Below are positions 56,012-64,000 of a stretch of DNA of 64,000 nucleotides, in pieces (within the stretch, counting starts at the first letter, position 1; every line of letters starts with the position of its first letter). This stretch comes from Brachyhypopomus gauderio (taxonomy: Eukaryota > Chordata > Actinopteri > Gymnotiformes > Hypopomidae), in the NCBI RefSeq assembly GCF_052324685.1, contig NC_135225.1, positions 14,185,110 to 14,249,109 of the forward strand, in the 5' to 3' direction. The position numbers were made by a program, and so were the translations under genes. The notes beneath the pieces are model-generated. The model saw nothing but the letters and a program-made list of their open reading frames with translations. It did no database searches and was not told where the DNA came from.

Positions 56012-58589
56012 GTTTGATGCATTTCCCAAATGGCATATTGCAGTGTTGGTTTAGGTGTATGTGTTTACAGCAGCCAGCTAAAAACACAAGACAAAAACAT
56101 GATGTCTCGTGTTCAGAAGCCTGAGTCTTGATTGTTGATTTGGAATGATCCAAATGTCTAAACTGACATTTTAGAAGTGTCATCCATTGAGACAATGTTT
56201 GTGTTTTTAGTTTAAATCTTAACATACTCATACTACTGCATGTATGAAAAACAACCAAATGTTAAGCAGGGATTTTTTACTTGAAGGTACCATGTTAGTG
56301 ATCTGTGAGATCTAAAGTTCATTACCAACTGTACATTTATAAACATTTTACATCTGCATTTCCAGTTTCTTCTCATGATATTCATGGCTGATGGATGAAT
56401 TCATGGCTGCAGGACCTCCACAAAATGTCTTCTTTTAAATGCCAGTGATCAGGTGGTTGTTTCAAAACTCCGCCTGCTTGTAATCAGATGAAGAAGCGGT
56501 AACTGTTTTAATGATGGGAAAGACAGCTTGAGTTATTTTTCATCAAATTTAATGACAAATGAAAGTTTCTTAGTCTTTCTCTGCTGTTATGAAGCATTAA
56601 GCATCACATCCATTTCATAAGCAAGGAGAGCATTTTGTACATATTATAGGAAACATAAAACATAATTTTAATATGTATGCATGCACAATGTTAACCACAT
56701 AAAGTCAAGGGCTTTTATTTAGTTATTACGGTTACTATGCAATACAGTAACTAATCTAAAGCCAATATGAATTGTCTGTAGACACTCGTTGATGGTAGTA
56801 GTTTCCTGATCCTTTATTCATTCTCCAGTAATGACATATATGGATTTTGCTTTTATTTGCCTAGCTGCAGATCTTGTAGGTTATACAAGTTCTGATTAAC
56901 CTAGGTAAACCAAACAGTAAATAGTGATCTGTTTGATTAAAGCTTTTATTTTAGTAGTCATCATTGTAGAGGCACAGTCTTTGTGTCATGTACGCATGTA
57001 GTCACTCGTAATCTCACTGTACGCACTAGAATCTCCCAGTCATTTATTTGAAATAATGTGCTGGACTACAGAGCCAAAACAACAACACTGTGACTGTTTC
57101 ACTGTGCAAGACTCACACAGACTGGGCTGATACAGCGTGGATAGTGCAGGTGGTCATTAGGGTTGCAGCGGTAACCGGTTTCACGGTATTCCACGGTATT
57201 AAAATGCACGGTTATCATACCGTGTGCGTTTGCTTATTACCGGTAAAAAGCAAGCCAGCGGAGAAACTGACCCGCGCATGCGCAACTCCGCTCCGGTTCA
57301 GCTACTCAGCACACAGCAGTGAGAATGGCAGAAAGTGCATCAGACTTAACACATTTTTTAACAAAAAAAAAATGCTAAACTAGGGTCTCGCGCGCTGTCG
57401 ATTCGCGAGGTCGTGCACCTCTCGAATTTTGTAACTTTGCGCGCGCTGCACCTCAGCGCAATGAACAAAGTCATGTTTGCAGGATTCATACACGTTTAAA
57501 AGGTGGAATTAAAACACTTGTACGTCACTTTAAAGGTCCGTTTCAATATTTCCCAGCACCTTAAACTTAATTAAGTTAAATATTTATACATATACTCAAA
57601 ATAATTCGCTTTTTCATCACATTATTTAATGGTTGTTTATTTCCAAAACGCCCAATCTTAACGTCTTCACGTTCTCTCATGTTTCGTCCTGGAATTAAAA
57701 GAGGCTCGTATTTGTTAACGTAAGACAAAAGAACTGTGCCGAGTCGCGCGCTACGGTCACTAGTGAAAGTATAAACCTAGCTTTTTATGGTCCTTGCTTT
57801 CACTAGATGTGAAAGACGCCATTAATTTACATGCGTTCAAATTCTAGCGTACCTGTTTTTGATATGTTAAAACCAGACTCGGTGTGAAAGCCTTAAAATA
57901 GAAATCTCTATTGTGATGATGTCAGAAATAAATCCTCTCTTCCTGCAGTATCTGGTTATATTCTAACTTGGCAGTACAACGGACGTTTACAACAGTTGTT
58001 GATCAGACACTGACCCAGGCTGAGTTTATCAGATATTAAATAATTTAAACTTAAATAATTGTACTGAAATCCATGATTTAGGTTTCTCTAATTTTGCAGT
58101 ATTTATATAAACATGTGTACAGCTTATTTTTTTAAAGGACACATTTTGTATACAATAGTTCCAGGTTTCTACAATAAATAGTTAATTGAACAAAATTAAC
58201 TTGTTGTAATTTCTTTAAGGGTCAGTGTATCTTTTAATAATATACAAACTAACTGTGATACCGTGATAACCGTGATACCGCGGTATTTTCTGAGACGGTT
58301 ATCATACCGTGAAAATCTCATACCGTTGCAACGCTAGTGGTCATACTGGGTGTATCTGCAGCAGTGGGGAGTGTGGTGGTGACGCGTGAGTTGACTAAAA
58401 GGCTAATGGACGCAGCAAACAGACTTAATGCAAAGTGAGCAGATGAAAAAGCTCCTCTATTCTCGTCCTCCTCTTCCACCTCCTCCTCCTCCTCCTCCTC
58501 CACCCCTCTCACTGTCTCTCGCATCCCTTCCCACCTCTGCAGAACTGTAATCTGATCCATCAATCTGTTTCTGGTCGGCAGTGCTCTCC

Positions 58590-58623
<34 letters not shown>

Positions 58624-59122
58624 GTTTCTCCCCTGTTTCTCTCTTTCCTCTCTTCACTTTCTCTGAAATTTGAGTAATGTGTAATGTATATTTGGATGAC
58701 GTTGCATGTGCTCATTCCAAGTATAGTTAACAGACGACTTCAGATTTAAATATAGATTTACAACTTGCTAAAAGTAAATCAAAGAAAACTGGCCACTGTT
58801 CACACATATGCACATAAACACACACACACACACACACAAACACACAGTGTAACGTCTTGCCCCATTGTCTCCGAAAGCCAGCATAATTAACCCTTAGAAG
58901 AATACTGGAGAAATGTTGCTAGGATACAGGGCAGACTTCCATCAGTTTAACCCCCCCTCTTGTTCCCTCTCTCTCACTTTCCTGTCTGTGGCTCTCACCC
59001 GGGGAGGGGGGAGGGGGGGGGGGTGGGTTAGTGATGTAATGCGCTTGCTAGGCAGCCGTTGGCACAAAAGAGCAGCAGGGAGAGGGAGGCGGAGATTAAC
59101 AGAAATGCAAGAAAGAGAGAGG

Positions 59123-59165
<43 letters not shown>

Positions 59166-61266
59166 GGATGCGGAGGGAGAGAGGGATGGCTGCTCAGTGT
59201 GAGGGCTTGTTGAATGATGACAGCGCCGTAATCGGAGCGTCAAGTAGAAGAGTGATGAAGACGAGGAGAAGCCTGAACAGTGCGTTCTAAAAGGAAGAGT
59301 TTGTCTGCTGCAGTATACGTAGAAGGAGGAAGGAGCAGCCATTTCAGCAGCAGCACCGATTACCTGCAACATCGCTTGTGTGTGTGTGTCTGTGTGTGTG
59401 AGTGTGTGTGTCTGTGTGTTTCTGGCCCCAGCTTGCCTGTCGCGGTCTGCGTATTTGTGGCTTTGCAGGAGCTAGTTCTTCTCTCTGTGTCTGTCTGCTG
59501 ATGTGACTGAACGCTTCCTATCCCTCTACTCTTTCTCTGTCCCGGCTGTGTGTTTGTGTGTGTGTCTTCTTCACTCGCCAATATGATGAGACAGACGCCT
59601 GCTCCTCGTAAGGTACACAGCATCTAATTTTTTCACGATTGTATAACTGTACATTGTCTTTGTGTGTAGTGATCACATCAGTATGAGTGGGTTAGTGATC
59701 TATGAAAAGTGCTTTTATAGGAATGATAGGGAATGAGTAAGCGTAAATCGAAGTGTGCCATCGCTAGATCTTCAGATGCGCACACACACACACACACAAA
59801 CATGCACAGGTATATGCACACAGGTGCCCAAATTAGAACGAACCGTTGGTCCATTGTTGTTTTGCCTTCTGATGAATTTTTGGGATATTTTTTCTTTTGT
59901 GGTTTTGTATTATCTAATTTCTCTGTTAAGCATTTTTCTGACCCTGGAATTTTCTGAAGTAAACTCATATTAGACTGAACATTACAAGCAATATTGAACT
60001 GTGCAGAAAGGGTTTGTCCAACATTTTTAAGTATGTCACAGAGTTTCAGATTTGTGGGTTTGTGTGGATGTCTGCAGTTAGGTACAGAGGGTTTTTGTCT
60101 GAGTGTGAACTGTGGTTTTCTCAGTGCAACAATACAGCTGTGATGAGGACTTGTGTGTATGTGTACGTGTGTGTGTGTTTGTGTGTACGTGTGTGTGTGT
60201 GTGTTTTGACCTTGGTGGTGCCAGGCATTGTACTTTGTGTGGATAGTGTAGAAAGTTTGTACTGATTTTTAAAGTTCTTTTGTAAGGGGTGTTTGATATG
60301 TTGATCCACTGTGCTTATGGTGTGACTGAAGAAAATATAGTCTACACATACACACACCACACGTGCATACACACAGAAACACACATGTGCATATACACAT
60401 GCAAGACCTGTTAATTTCTCTCGTCACTAATCCAGACCATCTCTTTTCTTCCCAATTCACCCCTGAACCACAATGGCTATGTGTGTCTGTGGTGTGTGTG
60501 TGTGTTCCCTCTTCAGACTACAACCCGGAGGCCTAAGGTGAGTTTTAACTATAGAGTAACACTGATCCATTCACGTTTGTGTATGTTTGTATCATGTGTA
60601 ATATCAAGCGAGAAAGTGAAGCCCTGTCACCTGTGGGATTCACTTATTTTGTGGAGCAGGAGTGGAACTTTGTAGTCCTTACTGTGTATGTATGGATGTG
60701 TACTTAAATACAACTATCAATGTCTTTTTTCATGGGTGTAACTAAGTACACAAGTGCTGAGTGCTGACTTATGTGCTGAAATCCATAAAACAGAGTTATA
60801 GGCAGGTGAGGCCTATTTCTAAGGATCCAGACATTCCCTTTCAAATACATTTGGAAAATCTTTAAGTGATTAAGTGATTTGACTTTAATAGTTTGTGTCA
60901 AAATGTTAGTTGACCCTAAACAGGTGTATAAATATCATTGGATAACTGCCAAAATAAGAGTCCAGTTGTCATGCCCCCATACTATATCAGGAAACAGAGC
61001 TGAAAGGTCTCACAAGTACAAATGCATAGTCTGAAAGGAAACATATATTATAATGATATAAATCACAATATCATTTCTTTATTTAGTATAAGGGCTCCAG
61101 TGTGATCAAAGAATAGCTCCAATACACCACTTTATGGAGCAGAGGGTTAATAATATTACCACCTCTCAGAGAGGGTAGCATTTCTTAGATATCCTAAAAT
61201 TGTAATGAACCTGCTGTCATTAAAAGCTTTACAGTGAGAGTGTAATTCATCTACAGAATATTTTCC

Positions 61267-61350
<84 letters not shown>

Positions 61351-61524
61351 CAGGCACGGGCAGGGGTGGGGGTGAAAGTGGGTTCTGGCTCAGCCTCCGC
61401 TGGAGAGATGAGCAGCAGTGAACCAAGCACCCCTGCTCAAACCCCATTGGCTGCTCCTGTTATTCCCTCCCCTGTTGGTACACTCCCCTCCCCTGGAGCT
61501 CCGCCCATCCCAGCTCCCAGTAAG
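43555..61524 (+). CDS. dctn1: Dynactin subunit 1 (p150Glued), 5' portion
   Basis: Exons seen: 43555-43587 ([11 protein letters not shown]), 46026-46277, 46457-46535, 46692-46723, 60517-60537 and 61354-61524. All phases are compatible. Exon 2 codes the CAP-Gly domain ([36 protein letters not shown]), which binds microtubule plus ends and EB1/CLIP tails. Exon 3 ends SKVLKR, as in human DCTN1. Exon 4 ([11 protein letters not shown]) is less conserved. TTTRRPK is a 21-nt microexon of the basic segment. The last visible exon is Ser/Pro-rich ([16 protein letters not shown]) and leads to the coiled coils beyond the window. Dynactin is the dynein cofactor for minus-end transport. Intron 4 is nearly 14 kb and filled with mobile elements. 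A second start exon at 59583 is listed separately. The gene is incomplete at the right edge, and whether it is dctn1a or dctn1b is unknown. Confidence 0.93.
48115..49600 (-). mobile_element. Decayed L2-like LINE in dctn1 intron 4
   Basis: On the minus strand, 49591-49343 ends in [11 protein letters not shown], like the C-terminal endonuclease motif of L2/CR1 LINEs. 48983-48651 contains [13 protein letters not shown] and [10 protein letters not shown], the N-terminal part of their reverse transcriptase. 48560-48480 has [10 protein letters not shown], like the C-terminal end. The 3' tail near 48140-48175 is the complement of the teleost motif ggataaaagcgtctgctaaa. The catalytic core is deleted and the frames are broken. 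Confidence 0.7.
49694..50021. mobile_element. hAT-like MITE, 8-bp duplication CTTATATA
   Basis: 328-bp element with termini cagggctctcaagtt and gacttgagagccctg. Flanks CTTATATA lie at 49686-49693 and 50022-50029. Its inside has G runs (49741-49755, 49780-49796) and about four imperfect repeats of a ggcgaacgtnagttgttgagc-like unit. Confidence 0.9.
50030..50584. other. Intronic sequence, nothing recognised
   Basis: AT-rich dctn1 intron between two hAT elements. Confidence 0.5.
50585..52292. mobile_element. hAT-like MITE interrupted by a second transposon
   Basis: Terminal inverted repeats are perfect over 14 bp: caggggtcaccaac at 50585-50598 and gttggtgacccctg at 52279-52292. Flanks are ATATATAT at 50577-50584 and 52293-52300; the right flank merges with an AT microsatellite. 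Without the inner element (50636-52056 plus one duplication) only about 280 bp remain. Confidence 0.88.
50636..52056. mobile_element. Nested DNA transposon, 5-bp duplication CAATT
   Basis: 1421-bp element starting cagggttcccac and ending gtgggaaccctg. It is flanked by CAATT at 50631-50635 and 52057-52061. Subterminal regions are inverted, with repeated caaggac/ttccagg words. No intact transposase is seen. The 5-bp duplication does not by itself identify the superfamily. Confidence 0.83.
52293..52372. repeat. (AT)n microsatellite
   Basis: About 80 bp of pure AT, starting exactly at the end of the outer hAT element and followed by a T run to 52386. Confidence 0.95.
52387..53495. other. Intronic sequence, nothing recognised
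   Basis: AT-rich dctn1 intron with gttagctagctag-like simple words near 52700 and degenerate repeats of tctttttgtctgtttgttta near 53400-53480. No exon seen. Confidence 0.5.
53496..54372. mobile_element. hAT-like element, 8-bp duplication TTTTGGAC
   Basis: 877-bp element between TTTTGGAC at 53488-53495 and 54373-54380. The termini share an inverted gtgtcaa word (aaaagtgtcaaaagt at the left; cttgacacctctac at the right). Internal repeats of the aagtac/gtactt type are common. It has no transposase frame. Confidence 0.8.
54373..54887. other. Intronic sequence, nothing recognised
   Basis: dctn1 intron between a hAT element and a SINE fragment. Confidence 0.5.
54888..55083 (-). mobile_element. 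tRNA-derived SINE, copy 3, head missing
   Basis: Tail (54888-54965), CA run (54971-54990) and body (to about 55083) match SINE copies 1 and 2 on the minus strand. The match stops at ttaggtgcc, before the tRNA-like head, as in 5'-truncated retroposition. Confidence 0.8.
55084..57157. other. Intronic sequence with a GA tract
   Basis: dctn1 intron. A (GA)n run lies at 55970-56009. A CTCF-like word ccagcagagggag is at 55253-55265. No exon recognised. Confidence 0.45.
57158..58336. mobile_element. hAT-like element, 8-bp duplication GTGGTCAT
   Basis: 1179-bp element with ends tagggttgcagcggta and taccgttgcaacgcta (imperfect inverted repeats). It is flanked by GTGGTCAT at 57150-57157 and 58337-58344. 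Subterminal ccgtgataacc words are inverted at both ends. A short frame at 57327, [12 protein letters not shown], then stop, may be the remnant of a transposase N-terminus; the rest of the gene is deleted. Confidence 0.88.
58345..59582 (+). promoter_or_regulatory. Probable internal promoter for the short dctn1 isoform
   Basis: GC content rises, with CTC, CT and GA tracts at 58470-58502, 58580-58624 and 59108-59163, and a G run near 59003-59022. It leads to the start exon at 59583. In human a shorter dynactin isoform (p135) starts at an equivalent place, so I infer an alternative promoter. The start site is not resolved. Confidence 0.5.
59583..59612 (+). CDS. dctn1: Alternative start exon of dctn1 (p135-type isoform)
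   Basis: The exon codes [10 protein letters not shown], followed by gtacac, and joins in phase 0 to TTTRRPK at 60517. Human p135 dynactin, which lacks CAP-Gly, begins MMRQAPTARK and then TTTRRPK as I recall it, so conservation is strong. The same DNA contains acag at 59591-59594. Used as an acceptor, this gives an 18-nt internal exon coding TPAPRK (59595-59612), in phase with exon 4 and equivalent to human APTARK in p150. The exon may thus serve as both first and internal exon. p135 should still build dynactin but not bind microtubules through CAP-Gly. Confidence 0.82.
60538..61270. other. dctn1 intron, nothing recognised
   Basis: No exon found for the further small basic exon known in human between TTTRRPK and the Ser/Pro-rich exon. 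It may be absent, very short or diverged. Confidence 0.4.
61271..61348. repeat. (GT)n microsatellite abutting a dctn1 acceptor
   Basis: Thirty-nine GT units followed by atcag, the acceptor of the exon at 61354. The tract occupies the place of the polypyrimidine tract. Confidence 0.96.
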
Positions 61525-61589
61525 GTGTGTTTACTCTCTAATTGTCTCTGTATTAACCATCTTGAGTACATCGTTGCTACTGCCAGATT

Positions 61590-62833
61590 TACAGTTTTTT
61601 ACGACTGCTAAGATGCGTTTCCCAATACTTGAGATACATTTTCAAAACTCTAAACACAGCAACACATTTACCTCACATAAATAGCCAAATGGTTAATATT
61701 CTGTTCAAAAGCGCATTTTCTTAACTAAATACCAACTCTGCATTTCACAACGCAAACAAAGTTTTCTCTTTATACACCAACTTTGTTAAAAAACAGCAAA
61801 CCTGGTTCAGTATCCAATCATTCTTTCAAACAGTAGCACAGATTCTCTATTCGATATGAACATAGTCAATCACTGCACAACCACTGTAAAAAAAATGAAC
61901 ATTTCATGGCAATACAGTAACAGTATTACATGTAATATTTTACTATCTCCCAGCAAACAACAGACATTTTACAGTAACATCTGTTGTTTTCTTAGTCAGT
62001 TCATTTTTACTGTAATCTGCTTCATTTGGACTTTTTTTTTCAAATGTACATTTTTGGCAACATACTGTCTACACAAAGAGTGATATTTACTGTTAGGTAC
62101 TATATGAAATGTAGATTAGACAAAAAAGGAATCAGTAACAGTTTTGCAGTAAAGGTTATATTTTACTGTATTAGGGACATTACTGTAAATTGTGGCCTAA
62201 CCCAAAAAATAATTACCGTAATTGTAAACATAATTAGCCATGGTCCCATATGTGTAAAAATACACATACAGTATACAAGAAAGGCCACACAAGGGGGAAA
62301 AAACAGAATACAAACTGAACATTCTTGTTACGTGTAATCTAAAGAAGGAGGTCACGGTTATAGGGACCAATCTGGCATTTGTGAAGGACCAAACCAGCAC
62401 TTGAATTTGCAGGACAAATTGTTATATTTGCTCCTCTCTGACCCGGTATATTACTGTACTTCATTTTATTTCATTTATCTATATGTGCAAAAATATGTAT
62501 TACAGTAATAGTTTTTTCAGCTGCCTTTGTTTTTGCAGAACTTTGCATTTTATACAATATTTAAGGTTTTGAACCTTATGTTTTCATTTTTGACATGCTG
62601 TGTACAAGCAGTTGTAAATAAGACAAAAATGATCCAGAATTTTGTTATTGGATAACCTTGTGTGTATAGAAAATGTAAGCATTATAGAAACATGTAAAAT
62701 GACTGCATTTTGTGCAAAATCAACATGAATTGTACTAATTGTATAGCCACTGAAAACTGATGTTGTGTTTACTGTGTTTAGAGTTTTGAAAATGTGACTA
62801 CAGATTGAACAAACGCATTTTAGCAGTCTGTAG
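61590..62833. mobile_element. Mariner-like element with TA-flanked inverted ends
   Basis: Left end tacagttttttacgactgct, then aagatgcgttt. Right end aaacgcattttagcagtctgta (62811-62832). These are imperfect inverted copies, both bounded by TA. The interior is rich in tactgta/tacagta words. No transposase frame is visible. A TA target points to the Tc1/mariner superfamily. Confidence 0.65.
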
Positions 62834-62844
62834 ATACTCTTCAG

Positions 62845-64000
62845 TATTTCAACTTCAACTTTGTTTATTTATAAAGCACTTTAAATCAATGCTATTGGCC
62901 AAAGTGCTGTACACAACTAAAAACAAGATTTAAAAACAAGAAGCAAACAAGTCATGTGTATACACATACAACACAAAGACACACACACACAGGACAGTTA
63001 TTAAAACAATAAAACAAATAAGAGCCAACATTTCAGACTGAGTTAAAAGCCGCAGAGAATAAATATGTTTTAAGAGAGGATTTAAAAGCAGAGAGTGATT
63101 CGGCCTGCCTGATGTACAGGGGAAGATCGTTCCATAGTTTTGGGGCAGCGACTGAAAAGGCACGATCACCTCTCAGCTTCCTCTTTGTTTTTAGGACAGC
63201 CAATAATGACAGAGCGGCTGACCTGAGTGAGCGTGAGGGGGCGTATGGGTGGAGCAGGTCAGACAAATAAGGAGGGGCGAGGCCGTGAAGACATTTAAAA
63301 CAAAATAGCAAAATTTTAAAATCGATCCTAAAATGAACTGGGAGCCAGTGAAGTGAGGCTAAAATCGGCGTAATATGGTCGCGTTTTTTGATACCAACTA
63401 AAAGACGAGCAGCAGCATTTTGGACCAACTGTAGTCGGGTAAGTAAAGTCTGGTCCACTCCCACATAAAGTGCATTGAAGTAATCTAAGCGAGCTGTGAT
63501 AAAAGCATGGATTAAAATCTCAAAGTGATGCACAGAAAGAAATGGCTTCACTTTGGCCAATTGTCTTAAATGATAAAAGCTCGACTTGACAACTGATTTA
63601 ATCTGTGCATCAAGTTTAAGATCAGTGTCCAATTTTACACCCAGGTCAGTTGCCGTCAGTGTGAGATGTTGACTTAAAGGACCCAGATCAATGTTAATTT
63701 TGGAGGTGTTACTAGGCCCAAACAACACGACCTCAGTCTTATTATCATTTAGGTGCAAAAAATTTGCGGACAGCCATACCCTGATATCCTCAATACACTT
63801 TAAAAGATGGTTTGCAGAATATGCATTTTCCTGCTTCAGAGACACATATATTTGACAGTCATCAGCATAAAAGTGAAAAGCGATGTCATGTCTTCTAAAA
63901 ATTGATCCCAATGGCAATAGATAAAGAGAGAAGAGGAGAGGACCAAGTATAGAGCCCTGGGGCACTCCACATGTAAGCGGTGCTACTCCAGACTCAGCAG
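62845..64000 (-). mobile_element. L2-like LINE, reverse transcriptase open to window edge
   Basis: A minus-strand frame runs from the window edge to a stop at 63033, at least 320 codons. Motifs in order: [28 protein letters not shown] (catalytic YADD), [16 protein letters not shown] and [14 protein letters not shown], then a C-terminal domain typical of L2/CR1-clade LINEs. The 3' untranslated part extends to about 62845 (tttataaagcactttaaa). The element lies antisense in a dctn1 intron. Upstream parts are outside the window, so whether it is full length is unknown. Confidence 0.88.

Overview
This is nuclear DNA from a ray-finned fish, most likely a teleost. The evidence is six vertebrate protein-coding genes with GT-AG introns, dense TG/CA and AT microsatellites, a tRNA-derived SINE in three copies, L2-like LINEs, Tc1/mariner remnants and many small hAT elements. 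The species cannot be fixed from sequence alone. No bacterial, plasmid, phage or CRISPR feature is present.

All six genes lie on the + strand. In order: rnf145 (ER membrane RING E3 ligase, 10 coding exons, 6106-10803); ube2d3-type E2 ubiquitin-conjugating enzyme (7 coding exons plus a second candidate terminal exon, 12725-16383); manba (lysosomal beta-mannosidase, 17 exons, 18728-23863); slc39a8/ZIP8 (metal transporter, 8 exons in my model, 24633-28319); a nat8/camello-like N-acetyltransferase with an intronless reading frame (36147-36815); and the 5' part of dctn1 (p150Glued dynactin), from 43555 to at least 61524 and continuing past the window. I assembled exons by matching translated blocks to remembered family proteins and checking that intron phases join in frame. 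None of this was checked by alignment software.

The ube2d3-manba-slc39a8 cluster is the same trio found together at human 4q24. nat8-like plus dctn1 recalls human 2p13. rnf145 is on a different human chromosome (5q33), so the window joins blocks that are separate in human. The rnf145 and ube2d3 products are an E3 and an E2 of the ubiquitin system, but I see no reason to read their adjacency as functional.

The intergenic and intronic DNA is rich in mobile elements. Seven non-autonomous hAT-like elements have intact, readable 8-bp target-site duplications (11.9, 30.3, 33.6, 49.7, 50.6, 53.5 and 57.2 kb). One of them carries a second element with a 5-bp duplication nested inside it. LINE fragments lie at 32.0-33.0, 33.4-34.6, 48.1-49.6 and 62.8-64.0 kb; the last keeps an open reverse-transcriptase frame running off the right edge. 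A short retroposed insert with a 13-bp duplication sits at 38.7-39.1 kb. Two minisatellites (20-bp and 38-bp units) are clear.

The most interesting points are mostly about transcript structure. ube2d3 has a duplicated last exon whose stop codon abuts a donor-like GTGAGG. A conserved alternative start exon for the short p135 dynactin isoform may double as an 18-nt internal microexon. Several TG tracts press against splice sites. manba has a GC-AG intron. The slc39a8 cytoplasmic-loop exon is open across an internal intron-like segment. I did not find a wholly novel system.
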